Part shown: one piece after another, positions 46,414 to 55,753 of the stretch
Layout: each line of letters begins with the position of its first letter
Numbering within the stretch: position 1 is the stretch's first letter
Origin: Verrucomicrobiaceae bacterium
GTDB lineage: Bacteria; Verrucomicrobiota; Verrucomicrobiia; Verrucomicrobiales; Akkermansiaceae
Reading direction: 5' to 3'
Length of the DNA: 64,000 bases
Assembly: GCA_027486655.1 (NCBI GenBank)
Contig: JAIXOR010000069.1
Span: 62,001 to 126,000, forward strand
Notes under the pieces: generated by a model
Told to the model about the DNA's origin: nothing
Database searches by the model: none
What the model saw: the letters and a program-made list of their open reading frames with translations, nothing else
Position numbers and translations under genes: made by a program

Positions 46414-47355
46414 TCAAAGACGATTGTGAACCGCCTCGAACACATCAACGGGCAGGATGGCCCCGTTTGCATCGAAGCGCAGCGGCGACAAACAGGTCTC
46501 CCGCCGGTAACCATCGCCTCCGGGGATCCGGAAACGGTGGTAGGCGATCACCCACTCGTCGCGCCCGGGGAGCCGGAGGATCGAATGATGCCCCGCGCCT
46601 TTCACTTCGCCGCGTTGTTTCAGGATCGGATTGGCCGCAGCTTTGCGATAGGGTCCCAGAGGGGAATCCGCCGTCGCACAGGCCACGGAGTATCGCGGGT
46701 CCCGCGTGTCGAACTCGGACCAGCTGAGGTGATAGATCCCGTTCCGTTTGAAAACGAACGGACCTTCATTGTATCCCGGCGGCGTGAGGTCACGGACCTG
46801 GGAGGGATCGAAGGAAACCATGTCGTCGTTGAGCTTCACCGCCATGCAGCGCCCCTGCCCGAAAAACAGATAGGCCGCGCCATCCCCGTCCACGAACACC
46901 ATCGGATCGATCGACTGGCAGCCCTTCCACGCACCCTTCGCCACCAGCGGTTTTCCTAACGGATCCTTGAAGGGCCCGACCGGCCCCTCCCCCACCGCCA
47001 CGCCGATGCTTTGTGCGGCGGAGAAATAGTAATAACATCTCCCTCCCTTGAAAGCGACCGCCGGTGCCCATGCACGCACCTCCGCCCACTTCAAATCGCG
47101 CGGCAGATCGAGGACCACGCCCTCGTCCTTCCAAACGAGCAGATCCCTTGATGACCACGCACGGAACGAGGTGGACATCCAACCCTCGGTGCCGTCGCTG
47201 GTCGGATAGAGATAGAACACACCACCGGACTCGGCCAGGTGAGGGTCCGCATTCAAGCCGGGCAGGCAGGGCGGCGGCGCGGCGGCCAGCCCGGTGGCGC
47301 ACCACAGCAGCACGATGAACGCCCGGACGCACAGGGCGGAACCTTCCCGCTTCAT
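46414..47355 (-). CDS. secreted glycoside hydrolase family 43 enzyme
   Basis: A 313-residue exported five-bladed beta-propeller hydrolase. A signal peptide (about 1-24) is followed by GLNADPHLAESGGVFYLYPT, with the general-base Asp near 35. The pKa-modulating Asp is in QSIDPMVFVDGDGAAYLFFG (near 146) and the general-acid Glu in YNEGPFVFKRNGIYHLSWS (near 195). GH43 enzymes act on arabinan, xylan or galactan side chains. With GH28 and GH35 next to it, a role in pectin side-chain removal is likely. The specificity is not determined. Confidence 0.9.
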   Translation of the reverse strand: MKREGSALCVRAFIVLLWCATGLAAAPPPCLPGLNADPHLAESGGVFYLYPTSDGTEGWMSTSFRAWSSRDLLVWKDEGVVLDLPRDLKWAEVRAWAPAVAFKGGRCYYYFSAAQSIGVAVGEGPVGPFKDPLGKPLVAKGAWKGCQSIDPMVFVDGDGAAYLFFGQGRCMAVKLNDDMVSFDPSQVRDLTPPGYNEGPFVFKRNGIYHLSWSEFDTRDPRYSVACATADSPLGPYRKAAANPILKQRGEVKGAGHHSILRLPGRDEWVIAYHRFRIPGGDGYRRETCLSPLRFDANGAILPVDVFEAVHNRL

Positions 47356-47416
47356 GCGCCCAGCAAAAACCGCCGGACAACGCCGCGCCAGACCTTGTCA
47401 GGTGATGCGCAGGATT

Positions 47417-49048
47417 TCAGAACGCATGATCACCCGCTGCCTCGATCCGGCGATCCGCGGCGGTCGCACAATCGGTGAGTTTGAAATCGCCGCATTGTTT
47501 CAACACGAAAGTCGATATGCCTTCCGCGGGACGGGAGTCGAAGCCATCGAACTCGATCCCCGAGGAGTTCTCGACCTGCACGGCATGACGGAAGTCGGGT
47601 TTCAGCGTGCGGACCTTCACATTCTCGACCCGCAGGCCCTTGGCGTGGCGGATGAAGAACCCGTAGCTCGGCGTGACTCCGAACATCGATGGCTCGGGGT
47701 AGGACTTCTCGTTTTCCGGAAGCACCCTCGCCGCCTGCTCGCGGGTCCCGCCGCCCGCGGCATGGATCTCGATGTTGGACAGCACCACATCCTCCACCGG
47801 ATGCCCGGGAATGCCGGCGATGATCGATGCATAGGCTGAGTCCGCATCATGCACCGTAAGGTTGTCGATGCGGATTCGGCGGATCTTTCCGGGCACCGCC
47901 CCCTCCGGCCCGCGAAGGCGCGATCCGATGCGCAGAAAGATCGGAGAGGTGGTCACCTCCCGCATGGTGACGTTGGAAATCGAGACATCCTCCAACACGC
48001 CGCCATCCACGGTTTCCAGCGCGATGCCGCGGCAGCGCTCGAAGACGCAGTTGCTGATGGTGATGTTGCGGAAGCCGCCGTTGGACTCGGTGCCGAACTT
48101 GATCCGCCCGGTCACGCGGTCGCGGTCCGGTGCCAGCTCCTGGGTGCGGCCGAAGGTGCCGTCGAGGAAGGTCCCGGGATCGAATCCGCTGACCTGGCAG
48201 TTGGTGATGGTGACATTCTCCGTGGCACGGGCGAAGCCGAGGCCGAACGAGCTTTTGAGCACGATCGCATCGTCGTTCGCGGTGTTCACGCTGCAGTTGG
48301 AAATCCGGACGTGGCGGCAACAGTCGATATCGAAGCCGTCGCGGTTGGAGTCCACCTTGACGTTGTCCAGCGTGAGGTGGTCCACCCCGGTGGCGAGCAA
48401 CACGAAGTGTCCGCCGTTGAGCACGGAAACATCGCGGATGATCACATTGCGGCAGAGCTTCAGCGCGATGGCCTTGTTGCCCTCGCCATTCATGCTCTCG
48501 AATTCATCGGCCGCCTTGGCCCCCTTCCCTTCCGGGTCGACCGCCAGCGAGGCGTCCTTGGCATCCTTGAGGGTCGTCGGCGTGTCGCCCGCCGCCTCCT
48601 TGCGGCGCGGACCCGGACCGCGGCGGGTGAGTCCCTCGCCGTGGATCAGGCCCGGCCCGGTGATCGACACGTTTTCCAGGCCGATGCCCCAGATCAGGCT
48701 GTTTTTCCAGTGGCTGTGGCCGAAGTCCTGAAACATGTCCCATTCATTGGGCTCCGGGAGATCGTAGGCTCCGCCATGTTTTCCCGGGGTGGCGGCCAGC
48801 AGCACCGCACCATGATCGAGGTGGAGCCCCACGTTGCTCTTCAGGCGCAGGGAAAACGACAGATAGGTCCCCGCGGGAAAGGTGACGGTGCCGCCACCGG
48901 CTTCCGCGGCGGCGTCGATCGCTTTCTGGATGCGTGCGGTGTCGAGCGTCTTGCCATCGCCCGCCGCACCGAAGGCGCGCACGTCAAACTGGGCCGCGAC
49001 CCCAAGCGGCGATAGAACGGCAGTCACTACAAGGAAAAGTATCTTCAC
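47417..49048 (-). CDS. secreted glycoside hydrolase family 28 (polygalacturonase-type)
   Basis: A 543-residue right-handed beta-helix enzyme. A signal peptide (about 1-19) is followed by the pectate-lyase-fold opening FDVRAFGAAGDGKTLDTARI. Catalytic Asp residues are in NRDGFDIDCCRHV (near 237) and NTANDDAIVLKSS (near 259). The central insertion near 155-185 is charged and probably a surface loop. GH28 enzymes hydrolyse homogalacturonan or rhamnogalacturonan, or remove rhamnose or galacturonate units. The start is GTG 49048. It lies between GH43 and GH35 genes and is divergent from GH35. Confidence 0.9.
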   Translation of the reverse strand: MKILFLVVTAVLSPLGVAAQFDVRAFGAAGDGKTLDTARIQKAIDAAAEAGGGTVTFPAGTYLSFSLRLKSNVGLHLDHGAVLLAATPGKHGGAYDLPEPNEWDMFQDFGHSHWKNSLIWGIGLENVSITGPGLIHGEGLTRRGPGPRRKEAAGDTPTTLKDAKDASLAVDPEGKGAKAADEFESMNGEGNKAIALKLCRNVIIRDVSVLNGGHFVLLATGVDHLTLDNVKVDSNRDGFDIDCCRHVRISNCSVNTANDDAIVLKSSFGLGFARATENVTITNCQVSGFDPGTFLDGTFGRTQELAPDRDRVTGRIKFGTESNGGFRNITISNCVFERCRGIALETVDGGVLEDVSISNVTMREVTTSPIFLRIGSRLRGPEGAVPGKIRRIRIDNLTVHDADSAYASIIAGIPGHPVEDVVLSNIEIHAAGGGTREQAARVLPENEKSYPEPSMFGVTPSYGFFIRHAKGLRVENVKVRTLKPDFRHAVQVENSSGIEFDGFDSRPAEGISTFVLKQCGDFKLTDCATAADRRIEAAGDHAF

Positions 49049-49186
49049 GGGGAGGGATGCTCGCCCACATCCCGGCGGCGGAAAAGCCCACGCTGATCAC
49101 CCGTCCGTGTTAATCCCCCCTCAAATGGGAGCAGGCCCGGGTTGACCCGCCGCCATCGCCTGCTTTTGATCCTTCCACCCACCGCC

Positions 49187-51523
49187 ATGAAGCACCTCCT
49201 TCTCTCCACCGCCCTCGCGTTTTCGCTCGCCGCCCCATCCACCCAGATGCACGCGGCCCCGGCGAAGCACACGTTCTCGATCGGAGACGAGGCCTTCCTC
49301 CTCGATGGAAAACCCTACGTCATCCGCACCGGTGAGATGCACTTCACCCGCGTGCCGAAGGAATACTGGCGGCACCGGCTCCAACTGCTCAAGGCCATGG
49401 GCATGAACGCGGTCTGCGCCTATCTGTTCTGGAACTTCCATGAGTTCGAACAAGGCACCTACGACTGGAAGGACCAGGCGGATGCCGCCGAGTTCTGCAA
49501 GCTCGCCCAGCAGGAAGGCCTCTGGGTGGTCCTGCGCCCCGGCCCTTACGTCTGCGCGGAATGGGACGGCGGCGGCCTGCCCTGGTGGTTGCTGAAAAAC
49601 CCGGACATCAAGCTCCGGACTGCCGATCCCGCCTTCATGAAACCCGCGCTCGCCTGGTTCAAGGAGGTCGGCCGCGTGCTCGCCCCCCTCCAGATCACCC
49701 GCGGCGGGCCCATCCTCATGGCCCAGGTGGAAAATGAATACGGCTCCTACGGCAGCGATGCGGAATACATGGGCCAGCTCCGCCAGGGGCTCGTCGATGC
49801 CGGATTCGATGTCCCGCTCTTCGCCTGCAACCCGGTGTATGACCTCGGCAAGGGCAATCGCCCGGACATTTTCAACGTGGTCAACTTCGGCCGCGACGCC
49901 AAAAACGCCTTTGCCAAACTCCGCGCCATGCAACCCAAGGGCCCGCTCATGTGCGGCGAATTCTACCCCGGATGGTTCGATACCTGGGGCGCCCCCCACC
50001 ACTTCGGCAACATCGAGGCCAACCTCGCCGACCTCCGCCACATGCTCGAAAACCAAGGTTCCTTCAGCCTCTACATGGCCCACGGCGGCACCAGCTTCGG
50101 CATGTGGCCGGGGGCCGACCGACCGTTCAAACCGGACACGAACAGCTACGATTACGATGCCCCCGTCTCCGAAGCCGGATGGATCGGCGACAAGTTCTGG
50201 AAGACCCGCAAGCTGATGTCGGAGTTTTTGTTAGAGGGTGAGAAACTCACCGATCCGCCCTCGCCCATGCCGGTGATGAGCCTGCCGCCCTTCGCGCTTC
50301 GCAAGGTGGCCCCGCTGTTCGCCAACCTGCCCGAGCCGGTGATCGATGAATCCCCGCGCCACATGGAGCTCTACAATCAAGGCCACGGCGCCATTCTCTA
50401 CCGCAAGGAAATCCCCGCCGGCCCCGCCACCACGCTCAAGGTCCAGCAGGCCCATGACTTCGCCTGGATCTTCGTCGATGGCAAACCGGTCGGCCACTTC
50501 GACCGCCGCTCACGCCGATACTCGGTCAAGCTCCCCGCCCGCGAAAAACCCGCACGCCTCGACCTCCTCGTCCACACGATGGGGCACGTGAACTTCGGCA
50601 AGGAAATCCACGACCGCAAAGGCATCATGGGCGAGGTGAAACTCGGCGAAGCCGTGCTCACGGGCAACTGGCAGGTCTATCCGCTGCCCCTCGATAGCAA
50701 GCAGCTCTCCAGCCTCCAGTGGCAACCGGCCACAGGGAGCTCGCAAGGCCCCGCCTTCTGGCAGGGCACCTTCGAGGTCTCGAAACCCGCCGATACCTTC
50801 CTCGACCTCCGATCCTGGGGCAAGGGCGTGATCTGGGTGAACGGCCGCTGCCTCTCCCGCTTCTGGAACATCGGCCCCACCCAGACCGCCTACCTGCCCG
50901 GCGCCTGGCTCAAACCCGGAACCAACACCGTGGTCGCCCTCGATCTGTTAGGACCCGCCTCCCCCACCCTCGCCGGCCTCGAAAAACCCATCCTCAACGA
51001 ACTGCGCCCGGAACTCGACTTCGCCTCAAAATCCATCGCCAACAGCACCCTCAAACTCGATGGCCTCACACCGGCCCTCACCGCCTCGTTTCCGCCCGGT
51101 GGCGACGTCCAGACGGTCAAACTCCCCAACCCCGTCAGCGGACGCCAGTTCTGCATCGAGACACTCAACGCCCACGATGGGAAACCCCACGCCGCTATCG
51201 CCGAACTCGACATCCTCGATGCCGATGGCCACTCGATCTCCCACCAGGACTGGAGCATCATCCACGTGAGCAGCGAGGAACTCGCCGGCGAGGATGGCTC
51301 CGCCTCCAATGCCATCGACGGCCAAAGCGCCAACTTCTGGCACAGCCGCTGGAAGGACGCCCAACCCACCCATCCCCACCGCCTCGTCATCGACCTCGGC
51401 GCAGACCACCGTATCGGCGCCTTCCGCTACACCCCCAGAGCCGGCTCCGACATGCCCGGCCGCATCAAGGACTACCGCATCTTCATCGGCTCCAACCTCG
51501 CCATACCCGCCCCCCAACCCTGA
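49187..51523 (+). CDS. secreted GH35 beta-galactosidase with a short C-terminal discoidin-like domain
   Basis: A 778-residue exported enzyme. A signal peptide (about 1-22) precedes a GH35 TIM barrel: VIRTGEMHFTRVPKEYWRHR, general acid Glu in AQVENEYGSYGS (near 182), nucleophile Glu in MCGEFYPGWFDTWG (near 257). Beta-sandwich domains follow, with the jelly-roll marker FLDLRSWGKGVIWVNGRCL. Residues about 640-775 look like an F5/8-type (CBM32) domain: NAIDGQSANFWHSRWKDAQP, FRYTPRAGSDMPGRIKDYRI. It ends NLAIPAPQP where the last strands are expected, so this domain seems cut short. Removes beta-galactose from pectin side chains. The mosaic repeat begins 19 bp after the stop codon. Confidence 0.92.
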   Translation: MKHLLLSTALAFSLAAPSTQMHAAPAKHTFSIGDEAFLLDGKPYVIRTGEMHFTRVPKEYWRHRLQLLKAMGMNAVCAYLFWNFHEFEQGTYDWKDQADAAEFCKLAQQEGLWVVLRPGPYVCAEWDGGGLPWWLLKNPDIKLRTADPAFMKPALAWFKEVGRVLAPLQITRGGPILMAQVENEYGSYGSDAEYMGQLRQGLVDAGFDVPLFACNPVYDLGKGNRPDIFNVVNFGRDAKNAFAKLRAMQPKGPLMCGEFYPGWFDTWGAPHHFGNIEANLADLRHMLENQGSFSLYMAHGGTSFGMWPGADRPFKPDTNSYDYDAPVSEAGWIGDKFWKTRKLMSEFLLEGEKLTDPPSPMPVMSLPPFALRKVAPLFANLPEPVIDESPRHMELYNQGHGAILYRKEIPAGPATTLKVQQAHDFAWIFVDGKPVGHFDRRSRRYSVKLPAREKPARLDLLVHTMGHVNFGKEIHDRKGIMGEVKLGEAVLTGNWQVYPLPLDSKQLSSLQWQPATGSSQGPAFWQGTFEVSKPADTFLDLRSWGKGVIWVNGRCLSRFWNIGPTQTAYLPGAWLKPGTNTVVALDLLGPASPTLAGLEKPILNELRPELDFASKSIANSTLKLDGLTPALTASFPPGGDVQTVKLPNPVSGRQFCIETLNAHDGKPHAAIAELDILDADGHSISHQDWSIIHVSSEELAGEDGSASNAIDGQSANFWHSRWKDAQPTHPHRLVIDLGADHRIGAFRYTPRAGSDMPGRIKDYRIFIGSNLAIPAPQP

Positions 51524-51937
51524 CAGGGCCAGACCTGCCAAGAAACCACTGAAAACACAGAGCACCCCTGAGTTCACTGAGTGGTTCCCCCCCAAAACCA
51601 CTGCTCACTCGGCACTTCTTCGACTTCCCACTCAGCCTGCCCGCCCTAGCTCGGCGACAACAGGCCCCTTCCTCTTCCCTGAAAACTGAACACTGAAAAC
51701 TAGCAAACTCATCTCCCCCTCTTCTCAGTGACCTCAGCGGTCCTCAGCGCCTCAGTGGTTCCAAAACTCGCCCCCCAGAACCAAAACCACCCCGCACTAC
51801 TCACCAGGCACCTCTTCCACTGATCACTCGGCACTTCTAACTCGGCACTTCTTCGACATTCCTTCGGAAAAGTTAGAAATTGACTTTGATCGACTTTAAG
51901 CGCATTGGGTTCATCGATCCATTCACGCTTTTCCGTC
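51524..51937. other. 414-bp intergenic region holding mosaic repeat copy A
   Basis: No gene. It carries mosaic repeat copy A (51542-51762), then two further ACTCGGCACTTCT words at about 51825-51855, then a short AT-rich stretch (51865-51905) that may contain the promoter of the downstream membrane-protein gene. No clear promoter boxes could be set. Confidence 0.6.
51542..51762. repeat. mosaic repeat copy A, MITE-like with inverted ends
   Basis: About 221 bp. Module a (51542-51588) contains AACCACTGA. Module b follows with ACTCGGCACTTCT, then module c (51631-51712), which carries the imperfect hairpin CCTG...CAGG and the words CTGAAAACTGAACACTGAA. Module d (51716-51762) ends it and reads, on the opposite strand, as an imperfect inverted copy of module a (both start with AACCACTGA and share ACC.CTGAG). 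No open reading frame or transposase is inside. The terminal inverted repeats suggest a non-autonomous mobile element. Confidence 0.65.
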
Positions 51938-52438
51938 ATGAACCTCCAAACCCTCCGCCCGCTCCCCTGCCAGCGCACCGATGAAGGCAACTTGAACCTC
52001 GCGGTGGAAAGGGACGGATTTGTGGACGACGCCGTGGTTTTCGCCCTGATGGCAGGACCCGTGCAAAGCCGCAGCCAGGGGCATGCCGACCAGTTGGTGC
52101 TTTCGGCGGACGACATGGACTTCGCCGGCTGGAGTCTTTCGCCCGAGCTGCGGGTGGAGGCCACGGAAACCCGCCGTGCCGCGCCGCCAGTGCTCGAAGA
52201 AGAGCCCGGCCTGGGCGAGCCGCACCGCGGCAGCCATCGCTGGTGGATCGCCGGCCTCGCCGGGGCCTTGTCCACCCTCCTCGTTTCCTTCCTGCTCCTC
52301 TCCCTCTCGGAACGCGGCATGCCGGATCCGGGCGATATCTCGATCATCCGCGCACCCCAGCCCGCCGCTCCCAAGGCGGTGCAGACGCCGGATGCCCCGG
52401 AACTCACCGGCAGCCCGGCCTCCGCGGACATCCCCTGA
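51938..52438 (+). CDS. hypothetical single-pass membrane protein
   Basis: A 166-residue protein with no recognised family. The first 100 residues are soluble and acidic (VERDGFVDDAVVFALMAG, LVLSADDMDFAGWSLSPEL). One hydrophobic helix (near 105-125, IAGLAGALSTLLVSFLLLSL) is followed by a Pro/Ala-rich tail. The ATG at 51938 is the natural start. It lies 70 bp before purU on the same strand and after mosaic repeat copy A, so copy A forms part of its upstream region. Confidence 0.6.
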   Translation: MNLQTLRPLPCQRTDEGNLNLAVERDGFVDDAVVFALMAGPVQSRSQGHADQLVLSADDMDFAGWSLSPELRVEATETRRAAPPVLEEEPGLGEPHRGSHRWWIAGLAGALSTLLVSFLLLSLSERGMPDPGDISIIRAPQPAAPKAVQTPDAPELTGSPASADIP

Positions 52439-52507
52439 GGCCTCCCAAGGACGACCTGCTACCGGCGGCATTGACGCCCCCCTCTCCCGGGGCCATCCTC
52501 CGCGCCC

Positions 52508-53365
52508 ATGTCTCGCCCGGGATTAATCCTCAAACTCTCCTGCCCCGACCAAGCCGGCATCGTGGCGAAAATCGCCAACTACGTCGCCGGTCACCGCGGC
52601 AACCTTGTCGAGTTCAACCAGTTCTCCGACCAACTCGGCTCCAAATTCTTCGCTCGCCTCGAAATCGAAACCGCCGACCTCGACGTCGATGTCCAGGATT
52701 TCATGGACGGCTTCGGTACCCTCGGCCGCTCGCTGCAGGCCGATTGGCACTTCCGCCGCCTGCCCTACCGCATGCGCGCCGCCGTCCTGGTCACCAAGAC
52801 CGACCACTGCCTCAACGAAATCCTCTGGCGCACCGAACTCGGCGAACTGCCGGTCGAAATCACCTCCATCATCGGCAACCGACCCAACTGCCGACCCCAC
52901 GCCGAGCACGCCCGCATCCCCTTCCACCTCGTGGATATGGATGCCGACAAACCCGCCGGCTTCGCGGAAATCCGCAAGCTCCTCCGCGAGCAGGACGTGG
53001 AACTCGTCATCCTCGCCCGCTTCATGCAGATCCTCCCGGACGACTTCTGCCGCGAGTTCGCCGGACGCGTCATCAACATCCACCACTCCTTCCTCCCCGC
53101 CTTCATCGGCGCCAACCCCTACCAGCAGGCCTACGAACGCGGCGTGAAACTCATCGGTGCCACCTGCCACTACGTCACCGCGGACCTCGACGCCGGTCCC
53201 ATCATCGAACAGGAGGTCGAACGCGTGCACCACTTCCACACCCCCGCCGACCTCGTCCGCCTCGGCCGCAACTGCGAACGAAACGCCATCGCCAAGGGCA
53301 TCCGATACCACGTCCACGACCGCACCATCATCGACGGACACCGCGCCATCGTTTTCCCCGACTGA
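52508..53365 (+). CDS. purU: formyltetrahydrofolate deformylase
   Basis: A 285-residue enzyme that hydrolyses 10-formyl-tetrahydrofolate to formate and tetrahydrofolate, feeding formate to purine synthesis and balancing one-carbon units. An N-terminal ACT domain (about 1-80, LSCPDQAGIVAKIANYVAGH) is joined to a formyl-transferase-like domain. Active-site elements are VELVILARFMQILPDDF, NIHHSFLPAFIGANPYQQA and ATCHYVTADLDAGPIIEQE. The length matches PurU, and the ACT domain separates it from PurN. tRNA-Ser follows 71 bp downstream. Confidence 0.95.
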   Translation: MSRPGLILKLSCPDQAGIVAKIANYVAGHRGNLVEFNQFSDQLGSKFFARLEIETADLDVDVQDFMDGFGTLGRSLQADWHFRRLPYRMRAAVLVTKTDHCLNEILWRTELGELPVEITSIIGNRPNCRPHAEHARIPFHLVDMDADKPAGFAEIRKLLREQDVELVILARFMQILPDDFCREFAGRVINIHHSFLPAFIGANPYQQAYERGVKLIGATCHYVTADLDAGPIIEQEVERVHHFHTPADLVRLGRNCERNAIAKGIRYHVHDRTIIDGHRAIVFPD

Positions 53366-53436
53366 TCCGAAAAAGCAGGCTTTACAAATCCCCGCCCCCA
53401 TCGCAATTTCCGCGCCCCGCGATAACGCGATCCCAA

Positions 53437-53526
<90 letters not shown>

Positions 53527-53529
53527 TCA

Positions 53530-53544
53530 CTTTGATTATCAAAG
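53530..53544 (+). terminator. palindrome 3 bp after the tRNA-Ser CCA
   Basis: CTTTGAT-T-ATCAAAG, a perfect 7-bp inverted repeat right behind the tRNA end. It has no T-tract, so it may be a processing signal or part of an attachment site rather than a full terminator. Confidence 0.4.
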
Positions 53545-53641
53545 GATTGCGACTCCATGCTCGTATCCATGGGCGATCCTGAGTCGGTGGTTTTTCGGCG
53601 TTTCGCGTCGTTGACCATCTTGTAGGATCAAAAAGTTGGAG

Positions 53642-53666
53642 GTCCGTTTGCAATCGGACGTTTTTC
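53642..53666 (+). terminator. rho-independent terminator downstream of tRNA-Ser
   Basis: GTCCG (53642-53646) pairs with CGGAC (53655-53659), with an inner TTG/CAA, followed by GTTTTTC. It is the first good plus-strand terminator after purU and tRNA-Ser; the rest of the 261-bp gap before vapB shows no other structure. Confidence 0.7.
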
Positions 53667-53787
53667 TGGCACGGATTTTAGGGGATGAATCCTGGCATCC
53701 CCGGCATGCCTCGGCCGCAGTGAGGGCCGCGCGAAAGAATCCGGAGCTACGGCTTCCGTCGCGCAGTCATTCGATGCTTGCTGGATC

Positions 53788-54072
53788 ATGAAAAAATGGG
53801 AATATGCTTTTGTGCGCACAACCATTGAACTCCCCGATTCCCTGTTCCGCGAGGTGAAAGCCACTGCCGCACGGCAGGGCATGCGTCTCAAGGACTACGT
53901 CACCGAGGCGCTGCAGGACAAGCTGGCCAAGCGTCCGACTCATGCGGAGAAGCCGTGGATGAAGTTCGCGGGGATCGCCGCAAATGACCCGGAGATGGTG
54001 GCGGAACTCAGGCGCATCGAGCAAATCGTGGATGAGAACTTCGAGCAAATCGAAGAGGAGGAGTGGAAATGA
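53788..54072 (+). CDS. vapB: VapB-type antitoxin
   Basis: A 94-residue protein. VRTTIELPDSLFREVKATAA, RQGMRLKDYVTEALQDKL is a ribbon-helix-helix DNA-binding domain (about 9-46) of the kind found on VapB antitoxins. The acidic C-terminal part (RIEQIVDENFEQIEEEEW) would wrap and neutralise the toxin. Its stop overlaps the toxin ATG by 4 bp, giving coupled translation. It probably represses its own promoter. Confidence 0.85.
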   Translation: MKKWEYAFVRTTIELPDSLFREVKATAARQGMRLKDYVTEALQDKLAKRPTHAEKPWMKFAGIAANDPEMVAELRRIEQIVDENFEQIEEEEWK

Positions 54073-54446
54073 TCGTCGATACCAACGGGCTTTCCGCCTG
54101 GTGGCTCAATGAACCGTCCTTCATCCGGCACATCGAGCAGGCAGACCGCCTGTGTGTGCCAGTTCCAGCGCTGGCGGAATTCCGCTTCGGCATTCTGAAA
54201 TCCCGGTTCCGGGAAAAGATGACGACATGGCTGGATGACGCGCTCGCTACCACCACCGTTCTGGCGGCCGACGAAACCACCACACGCCACTATGCGGAGA
54301 TCCGGCTTCAACTCACGGCCGCTGGCACCCCCATTCCGATGAACGATCTATGGATCGCCGCCATCGCCCGCCAACACAAGCTGCCGGTCATCAGCCGTGA
54401 TGCCCATTTCGACCACATCACCGGACTGACCCGGATCGGTTGGTAA
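54069..54446 (+). CDS. vapC: PIN-domain ribonuclease toxin VapC
   Basis: A 125-residue PIN-fold RNase, the toxin of a type II pair. Acidic metal-binding residues appear in MIVDTNGLSAWW (Asp 4), VPALAEFRFGI (Glu), MNDLWIAAIARQ (Asp) and VISRDAHFDHI (Asp). VapC toxins cut tRNAs or rRNA when released from VapB. The start ATG 54069 overlaps the VapB stop (ATGA). The gene is complete and the active site looks intact. Confidence 0.88.
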   Translation: MIVDTNGLSAWWLNEPSFIRHIEQADRLCVPVPALAEFRFGILKSRFREKMTTWLDDALATTTVLAADETTTRHYAEIRLQLTAAGTPIPMNDLWIAAIARQHKLPVISRDAHFDHITGLTRIGW

Positions 54447-54490
54447 ACGCCCATCGGTGATTTCAATTCCCGCCCCCAGAACCCTCTCCC

Positions 54491-54615
54491 CTCGGCGCGT
54501 TCCACTCTGCACTTCTCACTCGGCACGTCTCCCTCAGCCTGCCCGATCAAGATCGGCGACAACAGGCCCGTTCCTCTTCCCTGAAAACTGAACACTGAAA
54601 ACTAGCAAACTCATC
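54491..54615. repeat. mosaic repeat copy B (modules b and c only)
   Basis: About 125 bp in the 293-bp gap between vapC and the DUF2891 gene. Module b begins CTCGGCGCGTTCCACTCTGC and continues into module c (54533-54615). The hairpin core reads CCGATC-AA-GATCGG, a longer stem than in the other copies. The flanking inverted modules a and d are missing, so this is a partial copy. The rest of the gap shows nothing else. Confidence 0.6.
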
Positions 54616-54739
54616 CCCCCCCTCTTCCACTTCTCACTCAGCTCTTCTCATTGCCGAACTGATTCCAAAAAGCCCGAAGCCTCCCAAGCTCCCCATTTTC
54701 CGCTTGGTCCGCGGCGCTTTGGATCCGACCTTTGCCCCG

Positions 54740-55753
54740 ATGACCGGGCAACAGGCGGCAGCATTCGTGAAACTCACCCTGGCGGGAATCGACCGCGAGT
54801 ATCCCAATAAACCCGGCATGGTGCTCCGCGGTCCCGGCGACCTCAGGACGCCGCGCGAGATGCACCCGGTGTTCTACGGCCACTTCGACTGGCACTCCTC
54901 GGTTCATGGCCACTGGATGCTCCTGCGCCTGCTCAAGCGCTTCCCCGGGGCCGACTTCGCTGCGGACCTGCGACGGACACTCGACGCTCGATGGACCAAA
55001 GCCGCGTTGCAAACGGAAGCCGACTACTTCGAGATCGAGGACCATCGATCCTTCGAGCGGATGTACGGCTGGGCCTGGGCGCTGCGGCTCGCCATCGAGT
55101 TGCGCGAGTGGGACGATCCCCAGGGCAGGACCTGGGCGGCGCACTTCCGCCCGCTGGAGGAGAAACTCGTGGCGCTGGCCATGGACTACCTGCCCAAGCT
55201 CGACTGGCCGGTGCGTTGCGGGTTCCACCCCGAATCCTCCTTTGCCCTCGCGCAATTGCTCGATTACGCCCGATCCGCAGAAAACCCGGAGTTCGAGGCG
55301 CTGCTCGTCCGCAAAGCGAATCAGTTTTACGGCAGCGACCGGGACTATCCCGCCACCTACGAGCCTTCAGGCAACGATTTCTTCTCACCCGGTCTCAACG
55401 AGGCGGACCTGATGCGCCGGGTGCTCCCGCAGGACGCGTTCTCCAGCTGGCTCGATGGCTTCCTTCCCGGCCTCGACCAAGGAAACGCCGGCCACCTTCT
55501 GGAACCGGTCTCCGTGAGCGATGTGACCGATGGCCAGATCATGCATCTGGCCGGGCTCAACCTCAATCGGGCGTGGACGATGCTCGGAATCGCCTCAAGC
55601 CTCCCTCCCGGCGATCCCCGCCGCCAAGTGCTGGAAAGCTCCGCCACCCGTCACCGCGATGCAGGATTGGCACTCGTGCACTCCGGATACTACGAAGGAG
55701 AACACTGGCTCGCCTCCTTCGCCGTTTACCTCCTCGACGGCGTCGGCCGCTAA
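54740..55753 (+). CDS. DUF2891 family protein
   Basis: A 337-residue conserved protein of unknown function. HPVFYGHFDWHSSVHGHWML is the family hallmark, followed by FERMYGWAWALRLAIEL, YEPSGNDFFSPGLNEADLM and a C-terminal helix SGYYEGEHWLASFAVYLL. The all-helical fold with many conserved aromatic and His residues looks like an alpha/alpha-toroid enzyme, possibly acting on a sugar or lipid. I use the ATG at 54740; a TTG at 54704 is also in frame. Mosaic repeats flank the gene on both sides. Confidence 0.82.
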   Translation: MTGQQAAAFVKLTLAGIDREYPNKPGMVLRGPGDLRTPREMHPVFYGHFDWHSSVHGHWMLLRLLKRFPGADFAADLRRTLDARWTKAALQTEADYFEIEDHRSFERMYGWAWALRLAIELREWDDPQGRTWAAHFRPLEEKLVALAMDYLPKLDWPVRCGFHPESSFALAQLLDYARSAENPEFEALLVRKANQFYGSDRDYPATYEPSGNDFFSPGLNEADLMRRVLPQDAFSSWLDGFLPGLDQGNAGHLLEPVSVSDVTDGQIMHLAGLNLNRAWTMLGIASSLPPGDPRRQVLESSATRHRDAGLALVHSGYYEGEHWLASFAVYLLDGVGR

